From: Paracidovorax wautersii
Lineage (GTDB): Bacteria > Pseudomonadota > Gammaproteobacteria > Burkholderiales > Burkholderiaceae_C
Assembly (NCBI GenBank): GCA_009912175.1
Contig: WNDQ01000010.1
Location: 24,355-88,354, forward strand
Direction: 5' to 3'
DNA: 64,000 bases
Every line of letters begins with the position of its first letter. Position 1 is the first letter of the stretch. The translations under genes and the position numbers were made by a program. Positions 28,042 to 36,272 of the stretch are shown piece after piece. A model generated the notes under the pieces. The model was not told the DNA's origin. It was given only the letters and a program-made list of their open reading frames with translations, and made no database searches.

Positions 28042-28185
28042 CGCGTATTCCGCGGGGCGCGGCTTCGGCCGTTGGTGCTGCGCTGGCTGGAGCGGCTGGG
28101 TATTCCCGCCGCGCCGATGCGGGTCACGCACGACGACGACATCGCGCGGGCGCTGGGCACGGACTTGCTGCGCTTTGGCGCCTGA
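28042..28185 (+). pseudogene. C-terminal gene fragment at the right edge of the cyanate island
   Basis: After cynS an open frame without a start codon reads RVFRGARLRPLVLRWLERLG, then IPAAPMRVTHDDDIARALG and DLLRFGA to a TGA at 28183-28185. It has good codon bias and looks like the natural end of a protein truncated at its 5' side, perhaps of the antiporter type (TLRPL-like segment), but it is not identified. With the fragments at 21091-21252 it brackets the cyanate block. Confidence 0.4.
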
Positions 28186-28210
28186 GTCCGCGCCTGCGCA
28201 ACGCTGTCGG

Positions 28211-30289
28211 TCAGGCGCCGACCGGGCCGCCGTCGCTGCGCTGAATCACCACGGTCGACGAGCGCGGCCGCACGGTGCCGCTGGGCAGCGCGGTGGCGTC
28301 GTCCGTGCCATAGGCCGGCCAGTTGACCGGGTGCTGGATGTTGAGGAAGACGCTGGTGTAGTCGGGCGTGTAGGCAAAGCCGGTGATCTCGGCTTCGTTC
28401 GGGCCGACGAAGAAGCGGCGCAGCTCGGCCTGGTTGCCGGCGTTGATGACCGGGCCGGTGCCGCTGGCGTCGGCCAGCGCGCCCGGCACCACGGCCAGCA
28501 TCTGGTCGTTGGTGGCCTTGGCGACGTCATTGTTGCGCCCGCCATCGATGCCGTTGTCGGTCTGGATCCACAGCACGCCGCGCTCGTCGAAACCCAGGCC
28601 GTCGGGGCTGGCGAGCTGGTTGAGCGTGGTCAGGCCCGAGCGGTTGGTGTCGGCATCGGCGCCGGCGCTGGAGCCGTAGACAAAGATGTCCCAGTCGAAA
28701 CGCGCCACGCCGGCCTGGTCGTGCCAGCGGATGATGTGGCCGTTGACGTTGTTCAGGCGCGGGTTGGCCGCGTTGGTGCCGGTGGTGGCGTTGCGGCTGG
28801 TGTTGTTGGTCAGCGCCAGGTAGACGTCGCCATTGCCCGGGTGGGTGGCCGTCCACTCGGGGCGGTCCATGGGCGTGGCGCCCACGGCGTCGGCCGCACC
28901 GCGCGTGTTGATGATGATGGCGTCCAGGCTGCCGAAGATCTGGCCCAGCGTGCGACCGTCGGTGGCCACGCTGTCCACCGTCAGCGGCAGCCAGTCGCCC
29001 GTGCCGTCGGCGTTGAAGCGCGCCACGGACAGCGTGCCCTTGTCGAGGTACTTGGCGCCCACGGCCAGGCGGTCGGTGCGGTTGGCGTCCTGCGGGTCCC
29101 ACACGGCGTCGGAGACGAAGCGGTAGAGGTATTCGAAGCGCGAGTCGTCGCCGCTGTAGAAGGCGATCGGCTGGCCCGCCTCGAGCTTACTGTAGGCGCA
29201 GCCTTCGTGCGCGAAGCGGCCCAGCGCGGTGCGTTTGGTGGCCACGCTCGACGGGTCGTGCGGGTCGATCTCGACCAGGTAGCCAAAGCCGTCGACTTCG
29301 TTGCGCCAGTCCTGCGTGGCATCGGCGCCGGTGGCCGTCACGTTGAAGCGCGCGAACTCGCCCTGCACTTCGGTGGCGTCGCCCGCCGCGGTTTCCCACC
29401 GGTAGCGGCCGCTGGACGTGGCCACACCCACGCGCGACTGGTGCGCCGGACGCGTGCCGGTGTTGACGAAGCAGGCCGCCCAGTTTTCTTCGGCGGTGAT
29501 GTAGGTGCCCCAGGGCGTGAAGCCGTTGCCGCAGTTGTTGTTGGTGCCACGCACGACGGTGCCCAGCGGCGAGTACGGCGTCTTGACCCAGTCGGTGCCC
29601 GCGACCGGGCCGGCCAGGCGCATCGGCGTGGCCGAGGTGAAGCGGCGGTTGTAGCGCGAGTTCTTGACCACGCCCCAATGGCCGGCGTCGCGGCGGATGT
29701 GCACGATGGCCACGCCGTGCGCGTTGATCTCCTTGCGCACTTCCTCGACCGGACGTTTGCCGCCGACCGTGGTCGGGCCGCTGGGGTGCAGCGCGCCCTG
29801 GTCGATGTATTCGTGGTTGAGGGCCAGCAGGCCCTCGCTGGAGCTGCCGTTCAGCGGGTAGAAATGCATGCCGTCGTGGTGCATGCCGGTCGAATGCAGC
29901 AGGTCGTTGGACGTGTTGTTGCCGTCGCGGTCCCAGGGCTGGGCGTTGTCGTCCAGCGGCGTGCCCCAGGGTGCGAGCACGTGGGCAACGTAGCCGGCCG
30001 GCACCACGCAGGCGTCGGTCATCGACACCGGCAGCGACTCGAAGCCCAGCTTGAAGGCCGACGGCGTGTCCGTGCCGCCGCCGTTGTCGGTGCCGCCTCC
30101 GCCGTTGTTGTTGTCGTTGTCGCTGTCACCGCCGCAGGCGGCCAGCCCCAGGCCGGCCAGGCCTGCAAATGCAGCACCCAGGCCACCGCGCATGACGCTG
30201 CGGCGCGAGAGGTTTTGTTCAAGAATCTCGCTGAACGGCGAGTTCTGGCTGAGGTTGCGAACAACCTTGTCGGAGATGGATTGGCTCAT
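28211..30289 (-). CDS. phoX: PhoX-family (DUF839) phosphatase
   Basis: This 692-residue PhoX-type alkaline phosphatase/DUF839 protein is a metal-dependent phosphomonoesterase secreted by Tat. The N terminus has SRRSVMRGGLGAAFAGLAGL followed by LGLAACGG, a combined Tat signal and lipobox, so it is probably a lipoprotein. A low-complexity Gly/Asn/Asp linker lies at about residues 54-74. Family blocks are GMHHDGMHFYPLNG, GLLALNHEYIDQG, GFTPWGTYITAEENW, GRFAHEGCAYSK and GDDSRFEYLYRFVSD, with a C-terminal DGLGFDERGVLWIQTDNG. It stands alone between the cyanate island and the cytochrome gene. No Pho box was identified. Confidence 0.93.
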   Translation of the reverse strand: MSQSISDKVVRNLSQNSPFSEILEQNLSRRSVMRGGLGAAFAGLAGLGLAACGGDSDNDNNNGGGGTDNGGGTDTPSAFKLGFESLPVSMTDACVVPAGYVAHVLAPWGTPLDDNAQPWDRDGNNTSNDLLHSTGMHHDGMHFYPLNGSSSEGLLALNHEYIDQGALHPSGPTTVGGKRPVEEVRKEINAHGVAIVHIRRDAGHWGVVKNSRYNRRFTSATPMRLAGPVAGTDWVKTPYSPLGTVVRGTNNNCGNGFTPWGTYITAEENWAACFVNTGTRPAHQSRVGVATSSGRYRWETAAGDATEVQGEFARFNVTATGADATQDWRNEVDGFGYLVEIDPHDPSSVATKRTALGRFAHEGCAYSKLEAGQPIAFYSGDDSRFEYLYRFVSDAVWDPQDANRTDRLAVGAKYLDKGTLSVARFNADGTGDWLPLTVDSVATDGRTLGQIFGSLDAIIINTRGAADAVGATPMDRPEWTATHPGNGDVYLALTNNTSRNATTGTNAANPRLNNVNGHIIRWHDQAGVARFDWDIFVYGSSAGADADTNRSGLTTLNQLASPDGLGFDERGVLWIQTDNGIDGGRNNDVAKATNDQMLAVVPGALADASGTGPVINAGNQAELRRFFVGPNEAEITGFAYTPDYTSVFLNIQHPVNWPAYGTDDATALPSGTVRPRSSTVVIQRSDGGPVGA

Positions 30290-30391
30290 TGAATGTCCTC
30301 AGGTATCCCGTTTTTGTCGTGGGTCCGGGCATCCTAGGAATCCAAGATGAAACCTTTGTGTCAGAACATGTTCTCGCCGCTTGGAACGTAT

Positions 30392-31579
30392 TTACAGCCC
30401 GTGCGGCACGCCTCCCTTGACCAACTGCACACGCTGGCGGTCCATGGTGGTGATGAGGGCGTCCAGGCCCTCGGCCGGCGCGGACGATGGGGCCGCTGCA
30501 GGCTTGGCGGTGCCGTCGTCGCCCGAGCGGCACAGCAGGTCGGCGGCCGACCAGCCCGCCTGGCCGGGCAACGCGCGCGCCCGCACCCAGCCGTCGCGGT
30601 CGACGATGAATTGCGTGCCGGCCAGCGCCTCGGGGGCCACGCCGGCGATCAACGAAAAGGCCTGCCACAGCGGCTCGCCCGCCGCCTGGCACTGGCCCTG
30701 CCCGGCCTGCGCGCGTGTGAGTTCGATGGTGACAAAACGCGGGTCTTCCAGCACCGGCTGGCCGTCGCCCGCCACCACCCGCAAACGCTGGCCCGCGAGC
30801 GTGCGCAGCGCGGTCTGGCCGGGGCCGGCAGCCGGGTCGCAGCGCACGGCGCCATCGGGCAGGGCCACGGGTTGCGGCCACTCGCCCACGCGGCGCAGGC
30901 TCTGGCCGGCCGCGTTGGCCTGCAGGAAGTCGAGGATCTGCCAGACCTCGCCGGCGCTCAGCCGCTCGGCAAAACCCGGCATGGTCTCCTGCCCATGGCG
31001 GTCGTGCATGCCGTGCAGCACACGCCACAACAAATCGCCATCGGTGCGCCGCCACAGCAGCGCGCCATTGAGGTTGGGCGGCCACATCGGCAGGCTGGCC
31101 GCCTGCGGGCCTTCGCCGCCCGCGTCCACGCCGTGGCAGGCCACGCAGTTCTGCGCATACAGCTGCGCACCGCGCGCGATGCTCTGCGCTGTGTAGCCCG
31201 TGGGCGATTCCTGGAAACTCGTCGGGTAGGCCGTCGCCAGCAGCAGCGCGGGACTGGGCCAGGGCGCAGCCACCAGCAACAGCAGCGCCAGGCCCCAGGC
31301 CAAGCGGCGCCCCCAGGGCCGGCGGCGCAGCAGCAGGCTGGCCAGCAAGGCCAGCACGATGCCGGCCAGCGCCAGCACCGCCCCCGCGACCTGGCGCGCA
31401 TGGCCACGGTCGATGGCGATCACGTCGACGTCGATGCGTGAAGCCCAGGGCCAGGCCGGCTGGCCGTGGATCTCGCCCGTCAGGCCCAGGCCATGCAGCA
31501 GCGACAGCAGGCCGACTTCGACCGTGCGCAGCAAGACCAGCAGGTGATTGACCCAGTTCGGGTCCAGCGCATCGAGCAT
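30392..31579 (-). CDS. Membrane-anchored cytochrome c domain protein
   Basis: This 395-residue protein has N-terminal hydrophobic spans (residues about 65-83 and 93-116), then a mono-haem cytochrome c domain with CVACH at 145-149, the distal MPGF motif, and LSAGEVWQILDFLQANAAG. A second C-terminal domain contains RDGWVRARALPG and Cys residues but no CXXCH. The opening segment (HLLVLLRTVEVGLLSLLHGL) looks like the tail of a longer CopD-like membrane domain, so the gene may be 5'-truncated; its start lies only 13 nt from the large inverted repeat. It is probably a periplasmic electron-transfer protein. The partner is unknown. Confidence 0.82.
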   Translation of the reverse strand: MLDALDPNWVNHLLVLLRTVEVGLLSLLHGLGLTGEIHGQPAWPWASRIDVDVIAIDRGHARQVAGAVLALAGIVLALLASLLLRRRPWGRRLAWGLALLLLVAAPWPSPALLLATAYPTSFQESPTGYTAQSIARGAQLYAQNCVACHGVDAGGEGPQAASLPMWPPNLNGALLWRRTDGDLLWRVLHGMHDRHGQETMPGFAERLSAGEVWQILDFLQANAAGQSLRRVGEWPQPVALPDGAVRCDPAAGPGQTALRTLAGQRLRVVAGDGQPVLEDPRFVTIELTRAQAGQGQCQAAGEPLWQAFSLIAGVAPEALAGTQFIVDRDGWVRARALPGQAGWSAADLLCRSGDDGTAKPAAAPSSAPAEGLDALITTMDRQRVQLVKGGVPHGL

Positions 31580-31591
31580 CGACCCCGCCTT

Positions 31592-31754
31592 AGAACGTGT
31601 TTACGATCTTTTCATGGGGTGCGCAGGGCTTCAAAACGCGCCCGCTCCGCGTTGCACGCCTTGCAAAGGCCGCCAGCATTGGCTGCGGCCTGCGCCTTGA
31701 TCGGGCGCGTTTTGAAGCCCTGCGCACCCCATGAAAAGATCGTAAACACGTTCT
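31592..31754. repeat. 163-bp long-hairpin (MITE-like) element
   Basis: Perfect 53-bp arms (31592-31644 and 31702-31754) begin AGAACGTGTTTACGATCTTT and end with its complement. The 57-nt centre contains a further GGCCGC / GCGGCC dyad. The right arm ends at the base that begins the TAA stop of the ssuB-like gene. It has no coding capacity. The same leading sequence recurs in degenerate form at 46882-46904, so it is a dispersed family. A non-autonomous element or bidirectional terminator is possible. Confidence 0.7.
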
Positions 31755-32632
31755 TACCAGCTGTCGGCCAGGCCCAGATAGCCGAGCGCTTCGCGCCGCA
31801 GCTCAGCCAGTGCCGGGTCGCCCCGGTGGCGCGGGTAGGCCTGGTCCACACGCAGCTCGGCCACGATGCGGGCCGGGCGCGGGCTGAAAATCACCACGCG
31901 CTGGGCCAGGAACAAGGCCTCTTCGACGTCGTGCGTGACCAGTAGCGCCGAAAAGCCCTGCTGCTGCCACAGGCGCACCAGTTCGCCCTGCATCTGCAGC
32001 CGCGTGAGCGAGTCGAGCTTGCCCAGCGGCTCGTCGAGCACCAGCAGCTGCGGGTCGTTGACCAGCGCGCGCGCCAGCGCCACACGCTGCGCCATGCCGC
32101 CCGAGAGCTGGTGCGGATGGGCTTGCGCAAAGTCGGACAGGCCGACCAGCGCCAACGCCTGGTCGACACGGGCCTTCTGGTCCTTGAGCAGGCCGCGCGC
32201 CTGCGGGCCCAGCGCCACGTTGTCCCACACCGTGCGCCAGGGAAACAGCGTCGGGTCCTGGAACACGACGATGCGTGAAGGGTCGGGCCGCGTGATCGGC
32301 TGGCCGTCCTGCTCGATGTGGCCGGCCGTGGCCGGCTCCAGGCCCGTCACCAGCCGCAGCAGCGTCGATTTTCCGCAGCCGCTGGGGCCCAGCAGCGCAA
32401 CGAACTCGCCGGGCGCCACACGCAGGTCGACCTCGTCGAGCACCTGCAGCGGGCCCGCGGGTGTCTTGAACCAATGGCTCACGCCCTGCGCGCCGATGTG
32501 CGCGCCGCGCGCCGGCTGGGCAGCGGCAGGCGCTGCGGGCTCGGGTGCCGCGGCCTGCTCGCGCTGCGCCTGCAGCGTGTCGTCCAGGCCCTCGGGGATC
32601 TCGGTGTTGAATCCAGTGGCCACGACTACCAT
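31754..32632 (-). CDS. ssuB: Sulfonate-type ABC transporter ATP-binding protein
   Basis: This 292-residue SsuB/TauB-type ATPase has an Ala/Pro/Gln-rich N-terminal extension of about 45 residues, then Walker A LLGPSGCGKSTLLRL, Q loop VVFQDPTLFPWRTVW, signature LSGGMAQRVALARALV, Walker B LLVLDEPLGKLDSL and switch His VTHDVEEA. The start at 32632 (MVVVATGF) overlaps the permease stop by 7 nt. With the permease and binding protein upstream it forms a full importer, probably for alkanesulfonates. The stop codon coincides with the end of the hairpin element. Confidence 0.9.
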   Translation of the reverse strand: MVVVATGFNTEIPEGLDDTLQAQREQAAAPEPAAPAAAQPARGAHIGAQGVSHWFKTPAGPLQVLDEVDLRVAPGEFVALLGPSGCGKSTLLRLVTGLEPATAGHIEQDGQPITRPDPSRIVVFQDPTLFPWRTVWDNVALGPQARGLLKDQKARVDQALALVGLSDFAQAHPHQLSGGMAQRVALARALVNDPQLLVLDEPLGKLDSLTRLQMQGELVRLWQQQGFSALLVTHDVEEALFLAQRVVIFSPRPARIVAELRVDQAYPRHRGDPALAELRREALGYLGLADSW

Positions 32633-33693
32633 TTGACGGTTCCTTTCTGCCACGACAGCACGTGGTCGCGGATGGCGAACAGCAGCGTGATCAGGCCCGA
32701 ACACAGCGCGGCCATGACCAGCAGCGCCGTGTACATGTTGGCGTAGGCGGCCCAGCCCTGCGCCCATTGCAGGTACCAGCCCAGGCCGGCCTTGACGCCC
32801 ATCATCTCGGCCGTGATCAGCACCGAGAACGACGCGCCCAGCGCCATGAAGAAGCCCACGAAGACCTGCGGCAGCGCAGCCGGAATGGCCACCCGCAGCA
32901 CCAGGAACCATTCAGAGGCACCCAGCGTGCGCGCCACGTCGTAGTAGCTCTTGTTGACCGAAGCCACGCCCGACCAGGTCAGCACCGCCAGCGGGAAGAA
33001 GGACGCCAGCGCCACCAGGAAAACGGCGGCGGCGTAGCTCGACGGCGCAAAAAAGAAAGCCAGCGGCAGCAGCGCCGAGGCCGGCACCGGCCCCAGGAAA
33101 CGCAGCACCGGATGCACCCAGTAGCCCGCGATGCGCGACCAGCCGATCAGCACGCCGGTCAGGAAACCGACGATGGCGCCCAGCACCAGCCCGTGCAGCA
33201 GCAGCCGCGCCGAATACAGCGTGGAGTTGCCCAGGCGCTGCCAGTCCTCGGCCACGACGTCGATCAGGCTTTGCGGCGGCGCAAAGAACGGCGGCGGCAG
33301 CACGCCCAGCTTGGCCGTGAGCACTTCCCACAGCGCCAGCAGCAGCGGCGCGGCCACCAGCCAGGCGCCGGCATGGCGCACGCCACGGCCGGCCACACCC
33401 AGCACGGCCAGCAGCAACAGCACCGCGCCCGCGACCAGCGCCGCAATGCCGAACTCCTGCGTGTAGGCCCAGTCGGAGAAACCCACCTCGCGGTTGGGCC
33501 AGGCCAGCGTGAGCGCGCCCAGCGCCAGCCAGGTGACGGCGGCCAGCACGCCCGTGCGCCACAGGCCGCGCGGCGCGGCCTCCGCCAGCAGGGGGGCCGC
33601 GGCGGCATCGCGCCCGCGTGGCGGGGGTGTGCGTACAGCGCCCGGTCGTGAGCCCGACAGCGGGCCCGGTAGATCAGTGGAAACGGTACTCAT
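32626..33693 (-). CDS. ssuC: Sulfonate-type ABC transporter permease
   Basis: This 355-residue permease of the SsuC/TauC/NrtB family is longer than the usual 260 residues. About 90 extra N-terminal residues include two additional hydrophobic segments (WRTGVLAAVTWLALGALTLA and FGIAALVAGAVLLLLAVLG). The core has LGVLPPPFFAPPQSLIDVV, ARLLLHGLVLGAIVGFLTGV, the coupling loop DVARTLGASEWFLVLRVAIP and GVKAGLGWYLQWAQGW. The start at 33693 has GAGGAG about 10 nt upstream; an ATG at 33717 is an alternative. It partners with the ATPase (7-nt overlap) and the binding protein (169-nt gap with a hairpin). Confidence 0.88.
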   Translation of the reverse strand: MSTVSTDLPGPLSGSRPGAVRTPPPRGRDAAAAPLLAEAAPRGLWRTGVLAAVTWLALGALTLAWPNREVGFSDWAYTQEFGIAALVAGAVLLLLAVLGVAGRGVRHAGAWLVAAPLLLALWEVLTAKLGVLPPPFFAPPQSLIDVVAEDWQRLGNSTLYSARLLLHGLVLGAIVGFLTGVLIGWSRIAGYWVHPVLRFLGPVPASALLPLAFFFAPSSYAAAVFLVALASFFPLAVLTWSGVASVNKSYYDVARTLGASEWFLVLRVAIPAALPQVFVGFFMALGASFSVLITAEMMGVKAGLGWYLQWAQGWAAYANMYTALLVMAALCSGLITLLFAIRDHVLSWQKGTVKW

Positions 33694-33806
33694 CGGATTG
33701 CGGCTCCTCGGTGGCATCGGCCATGGGCGATGCAGGTGTTGGTCAGCGTAGGCCCGCGGCGCGGGCCCGCCAACGAACGAATGCGCATGTCCATATCGGC
33801 CAAGAC

Positions 33807-33847
33807 AACGCGCCCGCGTGCCGTGTGCGACGGCAGGCGGGCGCGTT
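33807..33847 (-). promoter_or_regulatory. Strong intra-operon hairpin between ssuA-like and ssuC-like genes
   Basis: An 11-bp perfect stem (AACGCGCCCGC / GCGGGCGCGTT), one mismatch, then a 6-bp stem (TGCCGT / ACGGCA) with a 5-nt loop, lies directly 3' of the binding-protein gene. Such hairpins often protect upstream mRNA or partly terminate, raising binding-protein levels over membrane subunits. There is no T-run. Confidence 0.6.
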
Positions 33848-33862
33848 CACACGTTGGCCAGG

Positions 33863-34828
33863 TCAGGCCAGCACGTCGGTGGTGACCACCTCGGCAAAAC
33901 GTTTGGGGTCGGTCGAGGTCTTGAGGATGCCGGCCTTGCGGAAGTCCTGCGCGAAGTACTCGACCTCGGCGCGCAGATTCTGGCCGGCCGGGTGGTGCGC
34001 GTAGTTGGTGGTGTGGATCAGGCTGCGCAGTTCCGCCTCGGTGATCTTGGGCGTGTACTTGGCGTACAGGCGCGCGGCCTCGTTGGGGTTGTCGGCGGTG
34101 AACTGCGCGGCCTGGGCCAGCGAACGCACCACGGCGGCGGCGGTGGCGCGGTCCTCGCGCACCAGCTTGCCGCTGGCGGCCAGCACGCAGCAGATCTTCT
34201 GCGCGTACTCGCCCGTGCCGCTGTCGCCGATCTCGGCGAACACGCCGGGGTTGCGTTTTTCGATCAGGTAGACGTTGGGGTCGCCGTCGGCGATCGCCTG
34301 GATCTCGCCCTTCTTGACCGCCACGTCGAGCAGGTCGGCCGGGTAGACGCGGTATTCGACGTTCTTGATGCCGTTCTTGTAGAGGTGGATGTCGAAGAAG
34401 TTCTTGGCCGGGCTGTTGAGATCACTCACGCCAATGGCCTTGCCGCGCAGCTGCTCGATGCTGGTGATGCCCGCGCTTTTCAGGCCCACCAGCCGCAGGC
34501 AGCCGCCGTGCACGCTGCCGACCACCTTGACGTCGAAGCCGGCTTCGAGCGGCTTGAGCCAGCGGTGGATCAGGCCGACGCCGACGTCGGCCTTGTTGGT
34601 GGCCAGCGCCTCCAGCAGCTGGTCGGCCGCGCCCGCCCAGTTCAGCGTCTCGACCTGCAGGCCGTTCTGCTCGAAGATGCCGCGCTCGAAGGCCACGGGG
34701 ATCGGGGAATGGCAGTAGGACGCCTGGCTCCAGGCCAGCGTGATCTTTTTCTTGGGCTGGGCGAAGGCGCCCGTGGCGCGCAGGACACGGCGGCGGCTGA
34801 GGCCGGCGCGGATGGAATCGTGGCTCAT
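33863..34828 (-). CDS. ssuA: Sulfonate-type ABC substrate-binding protein
   Basis: This 321-residue periplasmic binding protein has a short Tat-like N terminus (LSRRRVLRATGAFA), CHSPIPVAFERGIFEQNGLQ, LLEALATNKADVGVGLIH, WLKPLEAGFDVKVVGSVHGG and KKGEIQAIADGDPNVYLIEK. The signal peptide appears short, with almost no hydrophobic core after RRR, so export could be impaired or the true start differs. It resembles the orphan protein at 5276-6328. It is the first ABC gene of the set and follows DUF3100 by 66 nt, with the bipartite motif between them. Confidence 0.87.
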   Translation of the reverse strand: MSHDSIRAGLSRRRVLRATGAFAQPKKKITLAWSQASYCHSPIPVAFERGIFEQNGLQVETLNWAGAADQLLEALATNKADVGVGLIHRWLKPLEAGFDVKVVGSVHGGCLRLVGLKSAGITSIEQLRGKAIGVSDLNSPAKNFFDIHLYKNGIKNVEYRVYPADLLDVAVKKGEIQAIADGDPNVYLIEKRNPGVFAEIGDSGTGEYAQKICCVLAASGKLVREDRATAAAVVRSLAQAAQFTADNPNEAARLYAKYTPKITEAELRSLIHTTNYAHHPAGQNLRAEVEYFAQDFRKAGILKTSTDPKRFAEVVTTDVLA

Positions 34829-34861
34829 GGAAACCCCTCAGTTCGTTATGCGCGGGCGATT

Positions 34862-34891
34862 CCACGAAGGTTTTCACATGAGCTTATGCGG
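34862..34891 (-). promoter_or_regulatory. Bipartite sulfur-gene motif, copy 3
   Basis: On the + strand this is CCACGAA (34862-34868), 14 nt, CTTATGCGG (34883-34891), 34 nt upstream of the ssuA-like ATG at 34828. A further TTATGCG lies at 34846-34852. Its 3' edge is 4 nt from the DUF3100 stop, so the ssu genes may have their own promoter. Confidence 0.45.
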
Positions 34892-34894
34892 GAC

Positions 34895-36163
34895 TCAGTG
34901 GAAGAACTCGGCGATCAGCGTCGCGCCCAGGAAAGTGCCGGCATTGGCCGCGAACGACACCACCACGATGCGCCAGCCCAGCTGGCGGAAGGCCGGGATG
35001 TCCTTGGCGATCGACAGGCCGGCAATCGTCAGCATGGGCGTGATGACAGCCAGGAAGTTGACCTTGGCGTGCCAGTCGGCGATCTGCGCGGCCCAGGGGC
35101 ACAGCGGCGAGGTCAGGAACATCGCGACGATGGACACCCAGCACACGGCCGGAATACGCCGGCCGGTGAGCGCGCACAGCGCATCGCCCACGGCCACCGC
35201 GCCGATCATCAGCGCCACGGCCGCCAGCGAGTCCACGGGCGCGACCTTGAAGGCGATCCAGTTGCCCACCAGCGTGAGCACGCCGGCAAAGACCCAGGCC
35301 GCGGCGCGCCCGGTCCAGCCCAGATCGGGCGTATGGACCGGCACGGCGGCCGGGCGGGTCGCCACGGTGGCCGTCGATGACACGTCCTGGCGGCCACGGC
35401 GCCCCAGAACGGGTTCGAGCACGCGGTAGCCCCAGACCGCCAGCGGCAGCGAGATGAACAGCGTGAAGTAGGTGCCGATGGTCGTGGTGATGAGGTTGCT
35501 GGCGGCCGCCAGCGTCGCCACTTCCTTGGCCACTTCGGGCGTCTGCTGCGCGGCGATGGCGCCGGCCGCCGCCGCCATCATGCTGCCCGACCCGACCCCC
35601 GCGCCCATGGCCAGCGAATACGGGTGGAACCAGCCCAGGCTGGCCAGCAGCCCCGCGACCAGCGAGATGAAGATGGCGCCGAACAGCGTGCCCGTGAGGT
35701 ATTCGGCCAGCACGCCGCGGCCTTCGGGCGAGTCCATGCCGTAGCGCTCGCCGATGATGGCCAGGCTGGGCTCGCGCCCGACCGAGAAGGTCGCGCCGAT
35801 GGCCTCGCGCTTGATGCCCAGCAGCAGCGCCAGCGGCAGGCCGACCAGGATGGTGCCCACGAAGTGACCCAGCTCCTGGAAGGCCAGCGCCCAGCCGGCC
35901 TGCGCGATCTTGGGCAGGTTGCCGCCCACCATCAGCCCGAGCTTGGCGATGAACAGCAGCAGCGCCGGCTGCAGGATGGCCGCGGCCTTGAACTGCTGCG
36001 CCGCGTCCATGGGCAGCAGCACGACCTTGGCCGAGCCCAGCGGGATGTTGATCGGGCCGATCAGCTCGGCCACGACCAGAATGGCCAGCGCCCAGGCCAG
36101 CAGGCCGGGCTTGAGGCGGACGTTGGGCAGCGCGGATGGCGCCTCGAAGGGACGGGTCGACAT
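34895..36163 (-). CDS. DUF3100 family membrane protein
   Basis: This 422-residue polytopic membrane protein matches DUF3100: the first span AWALAILVVAELIGPINIP, VVLLPMDAAQQFKAAAI, VGREPSLAIIGERYGMDSPE, GRGVLAEYLTGTLFGAIFIS, YSLAMGAGVGSGSMMAAAAG and a second half with GRRIPAVCWVSIVAMFLT. About ten membrane spans are seen. These proteins are predicted transporters of unknown substrate. A good Shine-Dalgarno (GGAGGAA) precedes the start. It lies in one minus-strand run with the two dehydrogenases upstream and the ssu genes downstream, suggesting export or uptake of a pathway intermediate. Confidence 0.85.
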   Translation of the reverse strand: MSTRPFEAPSALPNVRLKPGLLAWALAILVVAELIGPINIPLGSAKVVLLPMDAAQQFKAAAILQPALLLFIAKLGLMVGGNLPKIAQAGWALAFQELGHFVGTILVGLPLALLLGIKREAIGATFSVGREPSLAIIGERYGMDSPEGRGVLAEYLTGTLFGAIFISLVAGLLASLGWFHPYSLAMGAGVGSGSMMAAAAGAIAAQQTPEVAKEVATLAAASNLITTTIGTYFTLFISLPLAVWGYRVLEPVLGRRGRQDVSSTATVATRPAAVPVHTPDLGWTGRAAAWVFAGVLTLVGNWIAFKVAPVDSLAAVALMIGAVAVGDALCALTGRRIPAVCWVSIVAMFLTSPLCPWAAQIADWHAKVNFLAVITPMLTIAGLSIAKDIPAFRQLGWRIVVVSFAANAGTFLGATLIAEFFH

Positions 36164-36272
36164 GGTTTTTATTCCTCCAGCGGGGTTATGGATTCAACGA
36201 TGAAATCGGTCGAAGCAACCGACAGCGCCGGCGGCCCTCCTGCGCCGTCCCCGCGCTGCGGAAAAGGACGAA

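Noticed and set aside
27650..30292. A long + strand frame spanning cynS and antisense to phoX
   Set aside because: It crosses the island boundary and two genuine genes in other frames; there is no similarity to a protein family.
30392..31579. The cytochrome gene as a multi-haem protein
   Set aside because: Only one CXXCH (residues 145-149) is present; the other Cys residues are isolated.
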